DNA of 64,000 nucleotides from Pseudomonas chlororaphis subsp. aurantiaca (lineage in GTDB: Bacteria > Pseudomonadota > Gammaproteobacteria > Pseudomonadales > Pseudomonadaceae): NCBI RefSeq assembly GCF_013466605.1, contig NZ_CP059162.1:6889034-6953033 (forward strand), in the 5' to 3' direction. How positions within the stretch are numbered: position 1 is the first letter of the stretch; each line of letters opens with the position of its first letter. The notes under the pieces were generated by a model that was not told where the DNA came from, ran no database searches, and saw only the letters and a list, made by a program, of their open reading frames with translations. The translations under genes and the position numbers were made by a program. Below, piece after piece: positions 10,101-17,052 of this stretch.

Positions 10101-10454
10101 GCCAGCTCATCGACTGCCATTTCCGCGCTCAACCTCAAATTACAACAGATGGTGCAACTCATGCCGTCTTCGATCGAACGGGACGACTTATCGAGCATCA
10201 TGGCTAACATAGAGCACATCGCCAACCAACTTAACTTCGACAGTTATTTAAGGGAAGACATCAACTCACCTTCCGCCCAGGAAACCCAGAGACTGATCAG
10301 CGACTTGCAAAACTCCCTAAAAGCAAGAGAGAAAGAAATAGACCAGATTGAAGACAAGTTCACAAATTATATAAAAATAGGGGAATTTTACATTTATTAC
10401 GACGCCATAACCACAATGCTCAGCGATTCTAAACGACCCAGTGACAGTGATTGA
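4173..10454 (+). CDS. Giant (2093-residue) putative T3SS effector/toxin with PMT-like Cys-His-Asp deamidase domain
   Basis: The start at 4173 follows AGGAAA; there is no signal peptide, fitting a T3SS substrate encoded next to gatekeeper SctW. Residues 1-900 are almost wholly helical, with degenerate repeats built on a WLxxLL core and LPxxLxxLL. Hydrophobic segments lie near 905-930, 1036-1058 and 1564-1595, the first two flanking a strongly acidic region. A basic AKRSI motif lies near 1175. Residues about 1700-1830 resemble the C3 domain of Pasteurella multocida toxin and related papain/transglutaminase-fold toxins. They hold Cys1727 in NCSHAM, His1770 in NHFLVKA and Asp1785 in VIDLTAGQF. 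The 43- and 15-residue spacing is close to the toxin's 40 and 15. A Ser/Thr-rich linker and helical tail follow. Predicted action, by inference, is deamidation of a host protein. T3SS dependence is not shown. Confidence 0.72.
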   Translation: MHLSLQRYQYTVAPSPMQTATSTEQPQGSLGQLLERLQNGQALSTNQQKQVLHVLAQSETNGDRERPGELNGQGVTLRDEQGAAYFSLPGSHASSGKIELRGQDDGLFHGLDAERRQTASGPFLHALLSAARGTEVETNPAHTDDLAQHLGAYALAHAEELERSFENLGPTSAETAPTVSAANDNGDVQEHLLRNVLTRTVSQVATRISARMLDQVLAGTVLEGLRFEDMTQLQPVLEQFRDGERPLTLRLQGLADALGRVARSPDGAVANAQQCLELCLKAARLAETIRDEGVSLDAMQRALTHMHEALEQPMLKSWGDTSGARATLVQASQWLGELAPFLGHDVSLKDFLVSLSESPTLKEILSTQYQGAVQVFDELGSLFGALRERQVEAPAASSLGQVAWLLGQVGSSQLGQLLSERLSDTFEPLFATLQSAKHAVAALREFPSEQSMLQQLQWLGERMGQGDFEQALPRALRESLQDGIRGLPVSLGHMLHLAPQLARYPKDGDWQEKLSWGAQLLSTPDASPFLQQVLPEPLSQLLVKPFQALHQAQDFPSSASPLAQLQWTASLLARPENLALLQHYAPAGYDQVLAQLGNLSALSQSAAALRQTLASDSAWPSKVKGVAQLLLQPLAQELKRHPELLLKTASWASGGNKTTVGAALTALRLYTTMPQGLSPSEKTSWIFKSALREVLNEYSATLGLAVTHGEKFRTLLNYAKQTVQLYQAWSNPKRMERELGNLTELLKRDLPLPDNLKPLLDALPALPALLHAHQQYKAQPDSLPWQERLSRIGGQLSSSDSLALKRVLDSVEAYAVNGLVDGANRAMQALSNHDPLKFPAAQANNVPPGNGVSSLIDANDPYIQAFEALAAQAGVGPATHNVPSAPAATVNASAAPSIGNTSTAALMAGGGALGLIGSLGLLGYGLYQRNQPQEAMPRAFEMKVFSDKRPEATGQAANGSEREKLVANWEIVIDIDEVKQDTVIDIESSEHETLVATNIAVNVEEGDLDDGFDINEKLASMTPSSPPRSGGGLQSTPALVMLGLVAGASGLAMAKGLYDLSNVPEPASPATNPPDSTTEPTAPTTDQPEAASLAPLDELDYLNLTDDLDRIDGEVRELLAHGQTYDIDELQRLIDDIDQTLELLGDIEGALGVNLDDVPTKATATHATVQAHHRAKRSIGSNDIRTQQQALHNADAALQKDPNDLGALAQSKQSLSRLRRDLESLQLPASQSEALTTAQKRKAEQVIQAVDRLLEPPEFPPSPIDFLEIQLTALATKHDCLNNIDRKTKVKVNYVSERAKFGLNTMISAEKRSVKEFDLIDILRREHIRFLNKNNEGPGYERISFNDARLPNALLNDILATDVEAQYHALIDAFKADAHRNPELLAKRKEKLQKNIQGIVKNIVNKYPRFPDISYLKKFLQNQQASQAKLNIPGTPTANLKDSFFIETRNGGGFLFFLNNQRVYKLPENEQARRTFIEGNQNLQKDIKAALPLFEQLDLGDKSLRYAYSMPNQMNLYKGQYVPILAFQKTSNIVDSLSNIGLEHDKANMDTLAVSDGEISWDKWMAAARFASFALSLALPVAAAAPALASRAMLLGVLNTVQTLGLSTAPNVLKSMYADLPEERAQALKAATIDLIGEVGGWGLTGLSKVGAFNKLSEKVNNIVNKMKKKPVNLPDTPPVQMPKRPPAQELPIDLLKTKPQYQAVDDFLKERIQGYARYVQTPALNCSHAMRDVISALEGRLPSTLSVRNIEKVGVIMAKPEGVDSLANHFLVKANINNKDMVIDLTAGQFRTGHNITGGGFIGTLDEWLETFSKLEKNNGRMIAIKTTGKNVDLVKEVNDTITNAKNIFDLPQSGFNLIHQPPWFTQASAHDLAQRFAETWKNSREKLLGSLDQLGDAMPFNMESLPGPLLSRLDKQLLKATVKTLLPNSDSDVELNRLLDEIEQKRQQLLGNQAISESTTATPSSTSSTASTTEASSSTAISALNLKLQQMVQLMPSSIERDDLSSIMANIEHIANQLNFDSYLREDINSPSAQETQRLISDLQNSLKAREKEIDQIEDKFTNYIKIGEFYIYYDAITTMLSDSKRPSDSD

Positions 10455-10850
10455 TGAAGAAGCCCGAAAACGCCTACTTTCCACGCTGGAAATACGTAGC
10501 GCGGGAATGCGCCAAGAGTGTGTGGGTGGCTTTGCGTGGCTCCGGGCGCTGCCCTCTTCCGAACGCGACCCGCCCCTCTCCCTGAAGCGGAGAGGGGTAA
10601 TCCACGCCGGGAAGTCCGAGCGAACCTGAAGCCCAACGCGTCTGAAACTGCAAACAGGCGGTGGGGGCGCGACTGCGCCCCATCAGGAGGCCGAGTGGAA
10701 GCGTTGCAAAGCGCAGTAACAGCCGAAGGGCGAGCGTAGCGAGTCAGGGGGACGAGCGGCATGGATGCCGCGAGAGGCGTGTGGGGCCAGGGATGGCCCA
10801 CACCGGATTGCCAATACGCTATGAGCTCCATTCCCGGTAGGCAGCCAAGA
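10455..10850. other. Non-coding stretch rich in short inverted repeats
   Basis: No convincing gene is seen between the giant effector and the exoY terminator. Instead there are several perfect short palindromes. These are CCCCTCTCC/GGAGAGGGG (10573-10597), GGGGCGC/GCGCCCC (10664-10681), a GGCATGGATGCC element near 10758-10770 and a GGGCCAGGGATGGCCC element near 10783-10799. Only the first could act as a terminator for the upstream gene, and it lacks a T-run. The arrangement resembles a dispersed intergenic repeat or a relic of transferred DNA. Confidence 0.5.
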
Positions 10851-10886
10851 AACAAAAAATCCGCTGCCGGATATCTGGCAGCGGAT
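10850..10886 (-). terminator. Rho-independent terminator after exoY-like gene
   Basis: On the minus strand a perfect 10-bp stem (ATCCGCTGCC/GGCAGCGGAT, 8-base loop, 10859-10886) is followed directly by a run of T residues. It lies about 60 bases after the exoY-like stop codon and is oriented to end the leftward effector transcript. Confidence 0.88.
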
Positions 10887-10948
10887 CCTCAGGGCGCCCC
10901 GGCAACCGCCCTGCTTCAGCTGTTTTTGCCTTGCCTCACCCCGGCGTG

Positions 10949-12280
10949 TCAGACATTGCGCAAGCGTTGCTGCAACAACATCCGCGCCTGTTGATCCTCG
11001 AAACTCGAACGGTGTAGTTCCGCTCTCGCCAACCCGGGCTCATCGTCCCAGAGCGGGTTGATCGGCATGTGGTAGCCAGCGTCCTTTGCCTGCTGCACGA
11101 GTTCCGCCAGCTCCTGGTTGTTCTCGATCACACAGATTTCCTCGAAGCGGCCGATTCTTTCAGGCAGGAAGAAGGTGGCGGGATAATTGGCCGCAGGATC
11201 GGTGGCCGGACTACCCGAGTCGGCGTTGTGGTGCACCAGCCACTGCCCCTCTCGGCCGACCAGTGCCTCATTGATCTCGGGAATCATCTGCTTGATGCGC
11301 TGCGAAGCATTACCGACCAGTTTGTCTTCTGCCGCGTAGAACTGGGCCGGGTTGCGGAGGTCAATGGCAGCCTCGCGCAACAACCGCTCTTGTGCGCTTG
11401 GGCTGTAATGGTTCAAACGCTGCATGAATTTTCCATGGGACACATCCGGCAATCGCAGATTGTCGCGCTCATCCAGTTGAGCCAAAGACGGGCCGATCAT
11501 CAGCAGGTCGTAATCGGCGGTCAAAGGCAGCTCATTAGGCGGCGGCGGCTGGTGGCAGCGTTCCGGGCCATTGGGCAACAGGCTCACATCCAGAGGGGTG
11601 CCTTTCAGCACCTCCAGCGGCTGGCCTTCGTGCTCGATGTGGTAGGCCAGCTCGCCTTCCTTGCCGACTTGTTTGCCTTGGAATATGTAGTACTCGCCAC
11701 TTGGGGCACGTGCTCTAATCTCAATGTCACCGTGCACGCTGACTTCGGACAGCCGCAGTGCGGGCTCATCGCCGGTCTTCGCAGCGTTTTGGGCGAAATG
11801 CTTCTGTATCTCCTCCAAACGCTCGCGGCCCACGATCAGTGGACCGACACGGGCATGTCCGGCATCGAGACATTGCCGGACTTGTTTGTTGTATTTCTCG
11901 ATGTCCTTGGGGTCACGGCCCTCCAGTTTACTGAAGCGCTGATCGGCACAGATCAAACCTGCCTGCGGTCCCCAGGAAGCACTCTTGCCCTTGATGAGGA
12001 AGTTCTTCGTCGGATGACCGTCAGAGATGAGGCCGGTGGCTAGTGGATCGACTGCACGCACGCCAATCACGCAGTTGCTTTCCGTGGCGTAGCGCTGAAA
12101 GGGCACGAGGTGCTCGAAGACAATACCCGTCTTGTCCTTGACCTGTTCAGCCAACGCCCGCATCGCGGGTTCTCGGGCCGCGTGTTCGGCCTCGGACATG
12201 CGCACTCTGCCCAGTTCAGGTAATGCGGTGCGGAGCTCGGCCGTTACGGGGGCCCCCTTTATTGCAGATAGGGTCAGCAT
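10949..12280 (-). CDS. exoY: ExoY-type nucleotidyl cyclase, T3SS effector
   Basis: ExoY-family effectors are injected into host cells and, after binding filamentous actin, make cyclic nucleotides (cGMP, cUMP, cAMP). The match to P. aeruginosa ExoY is extended. PTKNFLIKGKSASWGPQAG carries the two catalytic lysines (Lys92, Lys99; spacing 7 as in ExoY Lys81/Lys88). TADYDL holds the metal-binding DxD (Asp256, Asp258). The block from HHNADSG to PATFFLP matches the third catalytic region. The start at 12280 (443 residues) is preferred over an upstream in-frame start at 12376 because AGGAG lies 10 bases before it and the longer form would overlap the previous gene. There is no signal peptide. It lies downstream of the FFAT-like effector gene and before a strong terminator. 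Confidence 0.92.
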   Translation of the reverse strand: MLTLSAIKGAPVTAELRTALPELGRVRMSEAEHAAREPAMRALAEQVKDKTGIVFEHLVPFQRYATESNCVIGVRAVDPLATGLISDGHPTKNFLIKGKSASWGPQAGLICADQRFSKLEGRDPKDIEKYNKQVRQCLDAGHARVGPLIVGRERLEEIQKHFAQNAAKTGDEPALRLSEVSVHGDIEIRARAPSGEYYIFQGKQVGKEGELAYHIEHEGQPLEVLKGTPLDVSLLPNGPERCHQPPPPNELPLTADYDLLMIGPSLAQLDERDNLRLPDVSHGKFMQRLNHYSPSAQERLLREAAIDLRNPAQFYAAEDKLVGNASQRIKQMIPEINEALVGREGQWLVHHNADSGSPATDPAANYPATFFLPERIGRFEEICVIENNQELAELVQQAKDAGYHMPINPLWDDEPGLARAELHRSSFEDQQARMLLQQRLRNV

Positions 12281-12356
12281 ATGAAGTAAGCTCCTAATTC
12301 GAATTTTTCCAGGCCTACCCCGCCCGTTGTCCACGTCATCGGCTGAATAGCGCTGC

Positions 12357-13922
12357 TCAACCGGCCTCGGGGTCACGTGGCGGTGGCGGCGGCTCCCGAT
12401 ACGACATCGCGCCTAACATGAGCGGGTACTGCCCTCCTCCAATGACTGCGGCCAAAGCATCGCGTACCGCCGTGACCTGTATTGCGCTCAAGCCCGTTGC
12501 CTGGATGAAGGGGGCGAGCATATCGTCGATAAGGAAGGTATTGGTTCCCGAGCTGGCACCCAACGCATAGCTGCCAAGAAGTTGCTGAACAAGCTCCCGA
12601 CGCTCGGGAAGCGCTACCTCCAATGACAAGCGCAGCTCCTGGCGCGCCTCAGGCGAGCTCGAGCAGTGGCGCCAGGCATGTGAGAGAAATCCTCCAGCCG
12701 TCGAGGCCGCGGCGTTGATGACACCACGGTTCAAGTCCGCCAAGGGCTGCCACCCCTGCCCTGCCGAGGCCTGGCCTTGCCCTGAGGCTGGCGCACCGTG
12801 GGAAGATGCCTGGTTCGCAGCCATCGTATTGACTACCGATGAAGCCGTGATCATGGCAGCCGCCTGGGCATTGACCGGGCTAGAGTTGTCTTGCAGACGC
12901 AACCACGACAGCATGGCTTCGCTCATCGCGGCATGAACCAAGTTGTACGCCGCTAGGGTCGGTGCCAGGATGGCCAGCGAGCCGGTCATGCCGGCAGCGA
13001 CCATCAGCGCCCCCCCAACCAGCAAGCCGCTGCCTCGGGACAGATTGGAGGTGGTGGTGGCCACACCACGCACGTTGTCGTGTACCAATCCCGCAGCCCC
13101 GAGCAGCAGTGGTAACGAGCCCGCCATCGCGCCCAGCGCGGTACGCGCTGCCGCGCTGGCATTGCCACTGGTCAAGGATTGTTCGATAGCAAAGGCGACA
13201 GCCTGTCTGACGAATGTCGGTATGCCGGTGGCTATCACCGATTGCAGCGCCATGTTGGCGACGTTCGATAGCCGTCGCGCATGCGGATTTTCAAATTCAT
13301 TGCGGGCGACTCGCTCAAGTGCCGTCAGCACGGCGCGCAAGCGTCCCGCCACCGCTGCCTCATCGCCGGTAGAGGCATCGAAATACGCTTCTGCTCTTTC
13401 AGACGTACCCGTAATGTCAGAGCGGGCATCGAAATACTCATCGCTCCAATCGGACGTACCCGTGATGTCGGAGCGAGCATCGAAGAACTCTTCCTCTATC
13501 GTGGAAAGCGCATCCTCGAAGACCTCGCACAGCTCCACGGCAGGCGAGTTCGCGGATAAATCGCCTCGGTTCGGTACCTCACCGTCGTTCAAGTAACCCT
13601 GGATATCGGCGCTCAATGCTTCGGCACCTTGCCGTACCTGAGGCTCGTGGAAGGTCTCGCACCAGCTCTGTGTCTGCTCGAGCAGCATGTCGAGCTCCAG
13701 CACGGTATCGAGCATGGTCCGAACGTTGTTCGTAATGTCTTCAGCCTGCTCGCGCGGAATATTCGTCGGCGGAGTCAAATTCAGCGGTAGCTCTAGATTC
13801 TGGCTCCCCGGGGGGCTCCCTCCTGTCCCGGACACGGGAGGCATGGAATGCAGTTCGATGGTTTCAGTTGCCGGAGACGATCCGGCTTGAGTTTGGCGAA
13901 ACGTCGGAGCATCGATTTTCAT
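12357..13922 (-). CDS. Putative T3SS effector with tandem FFAT-like motifs and hydrophobic segments
   Basis: I do not recognise a named family for this 521-residue protein. The Ser/Thr/Pro-rich N-terminus (1-60) lacks a Sec signal, as in T3SS substrates. Residues 143-184 hold a 17-residue tandem repeat beginning EFFDARSDITGTS (145 onward) and EYFDARSDITGTS (162 onward), with a third degenerate copy (AYFDAS, 179-184). EFFDA and EYFDA in an acidic context match the core of the eukaryotic FFAT motif, which binds VAP proteins of the ER. Two hydrophobic stretches (about 262-280 and 299-330) could insert in host membrane. The start follows AAGGAA. It is cotranscribed with the exoY-like gene 76 bases downstream. 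Effector status and VAP binding are inferences from sequence and context. Confidence 0.68.
   Translation of the reverse strand: MKIDAPTFRQTQAGSSPATETIELHSMPPVSGTGGSPPGSQNLELPLNLTPPTNIPREQAEDITNNVRTMLDTVLELDMLLEQTQSWCETFHEPQVRQGAEALSADIQGYLNDGEVPNRGDLSANSPAVELCEVFEDALSTIEEEFFDARSDITGTSDWSDEYFDARSDITGTSERAEAYFDASTGDEAAVAGRLRAVLTALERVARNEFENPHARRLSNVANMALQSVIATGIPTFVRQAVAFAIEQSLTSGNASAAARTALGAMAGSLPLLLGAAGLVHDNVRGVATTTSNLSRGSGLLVGGALMVAAGMTGSLAILAPTLAAYNLVHAAMSEAMLSWLRLQDNSSPVNAQAAAMITASSVVNTMAANQASSHGAPASGQGQASAGQGWQPLADLNRGVINAAASTAGGFLSHAWRHCSSSPEARQELRLSLEVALPERRELVQQLLGSYALGASSGTNTFLIDDMLAPFIQATGLSAIQVTAVRDALAAVIGGGQYPLMLGAMSYREPPPPPRDPEAG
13376..13492 (-). repeat. 51-bp in-frame tandem repeat encoding the FFAT-like units
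   Basis: Two near-identical 51-bp units (13376-13426 and 13427-13477) plus a partial third encode a 17-residue repeat. The copies differ at a few bases, mostly silent or outside the FDA core. This suggests duplication followed by retention of the motif. Confidence 0.8.
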
Positions 13923-14063
13923 GAGCGTTCCTTGATGTCAGGAAGCACCTTCTGTCCCAGGTGATAGGTGCCATGCCCGGTCATCATTGACCAACCACAG
14001 CCATGTCGCTTCCAAAAACCGTCTCTTGCTTCCCAAACTCCACTCATCAACCTCCACTCATCG

Positions 14064-14285
14064 TCATGCGCTGTGATAGCGCTGCCACAAGGTCAAGATG
14101 ACCGCCACTGCCGCCTCGCAGGCATCCAAGCCATTCGTCAGTACACAGTAATCATCCGGAGTATTCGGCCGTGCCAGGAGTTTTCGCAGGCGGGCCTGTT
14201 CGTCTTGCAGCGATGCAACCGCCTGATCACGCTCGGAGCCACAGGTGTCCTCTCTCAAAATGTCTTCAAGGTTTGTCAGACGCAT
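14064..14285 (-). CDS. T3SS needle co-chaperone, SsaE/YscE/EscE-like
   Basis: This 73-residue helical protein matches the pattern of the EscE/YscE/SsaE family. It has an N-terminal LTNLEDIL block, a Gly-Ser-Glu-Arg turn, a Leu-rich coiled helix, a PDDY turn, and an Ala/Val-rich C-terminal helix ending LWQRYH. Such proteins are inner helical partners of the YscG/SsaH chaperone in binding the needle subunit. It follows sctC-sctD exactly as ssaE does in SPI-2, 36 bases after sctD, with GGAGAG upstream. It probably pairs with the product at 287-565. Confidence 0.75.
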   Translation of the reverse strand: MRLTNLEDILREDTCGSERDQAVASLQDEQARLRKLLARPNTPDDYCVLTNGLDACEAAVAVILTLWQRYHSA

Positions 14286-14321
14286 GGGTTTCTCTCTCCA
14301 AAATCAATCACAACTCAGCAC

Positions 14322-15533
14322 TTACAAATCGATTGGAAGTGACAGCAACTGCTGGCCCCTGACCAGCGCGATAGCCTTGCGGCTGAGCGCATGCACCCGA
14401 TAGCCGCTGGGCAATACGCTGCCTTGTTGCAGGCGCATGCCATTGGCCAGCTCCACATAGATCGAATCCCGAGTACCCCCTACGGTCACGACTAGGGCCG
14501 GCAATACTTGGGCGGCTGGAGGTGCCGATGGGATGTTCTGGTATTGCGCAGTGAGGCGTGGCTGCGCTTCGTTGAACGCTTCGATTACGCTTGACAACGC
14601 CATGTTGCGATCGGAAGAAAGCTCGCCGCTCACCAGGAAAGTCCGATTGGATACCGCCAGGCTCACGCCTTCAAGCAAGTCATACTCGGTCAAGGTGGCG
14701 AGAAGGCGCTCGAACAGTTCTGCCTGGTCATTCTTGACCCACCAATCGCGCAAACCGGGAATACTCCGCAATTGCTCGGCGGTACGCAGCCAGTTGCCAT
14801 CGGCGCGAATCGCCCCGTGCACTTCGACGGTATCCACCATGGCGCTGGCGACATCCACATCGTGGTAACCGTTGAGCTCCAATACCTTGCGTACGCTGTC
14901 GCGTACCGTATCCGCGCACACGCTTTCATCTCGGAAGTGCACTCGCCATCCGCGCAGCGCATCACGCAACGCGTTCACGCTGCTCGAGCGCTCACAGGTG
15001 CCACGTAGCACACGTTCGCCACGCGCCCTTCGCTCCAGCCGCAGGCCTTGCAATGCCGGCTTGCTCATTTCAGCCTGGAGCCAAGCTTCCAGATCGAATA
15101 CCTGCACCTCTTTCTCCGGCTGCCAAACCACCAGGCCAACGGCAATCAGGCCAATCGCAGATACCGCCGCGGCAAAAAGGTTTGAGCGTCCCCGAGGCTT
15201 CTCCTGTGGCAAGGCGCGTGTGGGTACGCTGAGATAAGCGATGTCCGTATCTTCGTGCCCCAGCACAAAGGCCACTCCCGCAAGATCGACGGCCTGCCCG
15301 AGCGGCAGGCACTCCAGCTCGTTCATCGCTACGCCGTCTATCCACACCCCCCCTTCGGAGCTGAGCCGAACGCCCTCCTCGTTCGTCGAGAGCACGGCTT
15401 CGCTCATGTTTTCCAAGGGCAGCAGGATGTCTCCGTTGGGGCCGCCAATACGCAGCTCCCCCTCGGGCAAGACCAGCTCCCTACCGCTGAACGGTCCGTT
15501 CAGCCATCTCAATTTGAATCCGGACGACGACAT
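14322..15533 (-). CDS. sctD: T3SS inner-membrane ring protein SctD
   Basis: SctD builds the outer part of the inner-membrane ring. Domains are a cytoplasmic FHA-like domain (about 1-100), one membrane helix (NLFAAAVSAIGLIAVGLVVW, about 119-138) and periplasmic ring-building/BON-like repeats to the C-terminus. Its 403 residues equal the SsaD length I recall. It starts 10 bases after the sctC stop. The neighbours sctC and an ssaE-like gene reproduce the SPI-2 ssaC-D-E order. Confidence 0.92.
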   Translation of the reverse strand: MSSSGFKLRWLNGPFSGRELVLPEGELRIGGPNGDILLPLENMSEAVLSTNEEGVRLSSEGGVWIDGVAMNELECLPLGQAVDLAGVAFVLGHEDTDIAYLSVPTRALPQEKPRGRSNLFAAAVSAIGLIAVGLVVWQPEKEVQVFDLEAWLQAEMSKPALQGLRLERRARGERVLRGTCERSSSVNALRDALRGWRVHFRDESVCADTVRDSVRKVLELNGYHDVDVASAMVDTVEVHGAIRADGNWLRTAEQLRSIPGLRDWWVKNDQAELFERLLATLTEYDLLEGVSLAVSNRTFLVSGELSSDRNMALSSVIEAFNEAQPRLTAQYQNIPSAPPAAQVLPALVVTVGGTRDSIYVELANGMRLQQGSVLPSGYRVHALSRKAIALVRGQQLLSLPIDL

Positions 15534-15543
15534 GCCAAAGCGC

Positions 15544-17052
15544 TCAAATACTTGACAAAGGTTCAGCGGTGATCAGGAACAGCCTGAGCGTTTGGCGCTT
15601 GTTCTCCTGGGTGGTGCGGAATAATCTGCCCAGCAGCGGTATATCTCCTAACAAGGGAATCTTGCGAGTTCCAACGATCTGCTCGTCCTGGATCAAACCG
15701 CCAAGCAACAATCCCTGTCCCATCTTGAGCAAGGTTTGCGTGGCGATCTCGGAGTTGAGGGTTTGCGGCAACGGTTCCTGGCTACTGAGCGGCGTGGTTT
15801 GCCGTCCATCTTGAATCACCAGCGAAAGCATGATGTCGGTGGAGCCGTCATCCGAACGCACCACGCGCGGCGTGACACGCAGCAGCGAGCCGGTCGAAAT
15901 CGACTCGAGCTTGGCTTCATGCTCTGAACTCACCTTGGTGTAGAAGGTGACGTTGCGGTCGAGCACGGCCTGGGTATTGTTCAAGGTGACCACCGACGGG
16001 CGCGACAGCATATGCGCCTTCGAATTCTGCTCCAGAGCGCTCAGGCTCAGCATGAAATTGCCGGTGTCGCTCACCACGCTGGAAAAGTTGCCGTTGCCGA
16101 GCCCGGTGCCACTGTTGAACTTGACCGTGCCCCCTCCAACCCGCGCGGACGCGGACCAGTCGACGCCCAGCGCCGACAGGTCTTCCGAGTTGATGTCGAT
16201 GATTGCCACGGAAACCGCGACAAGCTCCGGTTTGTAGTCGAGCTGAGCGATCAGATCATCGTAGATGGGCAGGTTGATTTTGCGGTCGCGCACGATCACC
16301 GCATTTTGCCGTGGGTCGACCGACAGCATCGGTAGCGCCCGATCCGCAGCCTGGGGCTGGCCGTGATTTTCCTTCAGCGGCAAGGCGCGCCCCTGCATCA
16401 TTTCCCTGAGCACAGTCACCACGCCCGGCACCACGACTTCCTGGCCACGGTAGCTGTAGTTCATATCGGCCGCGGTGGCGTATCGCAGTGCGAACGAGCG
16501 AATCACTTCCTGATTCTGATCGTGGTTGAGCTTCTGCCCATCAAGTTCCTTGGCGAGCTTTTCGACCCGCTCCAGGCAGACGGGAAGGCCATGGATCTCC
16601 ACCGCGTTCGAGCCGGCCACTTCGCGCATACTGCAGTAGCGCGCATTTAACAGCCCCATGCTGTCCAACTGTTGAGTCAGCGTGTCGACCGGTAGATAGG
16701 TAGGAGCGATCAGCCGGCTGCCGAACTCATCGGCCTTATAGACATGGATCGTTCGCCCGTCGTAATACCAGGCAAGCTGATGCAGCTTGGCCAGGTGATC
16801 GAAGGCCTGCTCAGGACGCATGCCGTTCAAACTGCCGATGAACGAATCATCGATTCTCTGACTGACGATCACCGGGATGCCCTGATGCGCTCCCAAGTCC
16901 CGCAGTACATTGGCGAGCTTGCTACCTCGGGTGGAGAAGTAGAACTCCGGCGCTTCGTCCCAGCTCATGCTGGCAGTGGCGCTCTGCAGCGAAATGGCGC
17001 AGTACGCGGCGCAAACCAACAATGCACGTGAAGAACAGGCCATCGCGCTCAT
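15544..17052 (-). CDS. sctC: T3SS outer-membrane secretin SctC
   Basis: SctC forms the outer-membrane pore. It has an N-terminal signal peptide (residues 1-28, cleavage after ATAS), then N0/N1-type periplasmic domains (about 35-170), an N3 domain (about 180-270) and a secretin C-terminal core. The core carries the TLNNTQAVLDRN block and the final PLLGDIPLLGRLFR consensus of secretins. It is 502 residues, near SsaC. The start overlaps the preceding gene by ATGA. No pilotin gene is evident nearby. Confidence 0.95.
   Translation of the reverse strand: MSAMACSSRALLVCAAYCAISLQSATASMSWDEAPEFYFSTRGSKLANVLRDLGAHQGIPVIVSQRIDDSFIGSLNGMRPEQAFDHLAKLHQLAWYYDGRTIHVYKADEFGSRLIAPTYLPVDTLTQQLDSMGLLNARYCSMREVAGSNAVEIHGLPVCLERVEKLAKELDGQKLNHDQNQEVIRSFALRYATAADMNYSYRGQEVVVPGVVTVLREMMQGRALPLKENHGQPQAADRALPMLSVDPRQNAVIVRDRKINLPIYDDLIAQLDYKPELVAVSVAIIDINSEDLSALGVDWSASARVGGGTVKFNSGTGLGNGNFSSVVSDTGNFMLSLSALEQNSKAHMLSRPSVVTLNNTQAVLDRNVTFYTKVSSEHEAKLESISTGSLLRVTPRVVRSDDGSTDIMLSLVIQDGRQTTPLSSQEPLPQTLNSEIATQTLLKMGQGLLLGGLIQDEQIVGTRKIPLLGDIPLLGRLFRTTQENKRQTLRLFLITAEPLSSI

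Noticed and set aside
10441..10994. Small plus-strand frames (62-77 codons) in the palindrome-rich region
   Set aside because: They lack ribosome sites and plausible composition, and overlap hairpins and the exoY terminator.
11069..12043. 324-codon plus-strand frame opposite the exoY-like gene
   Set aside because: It is the antisense shadow of a gene with clear catalytic motifs, and has no ribosome site or recognisable domain.
13968..14362. Plus-strand frames of 124 and 63 codons opposite the SsaE-like gene
   Set aside because: The minus-strand 73-residue gene has a ribosome site, family pattern and synteny; the others have none.
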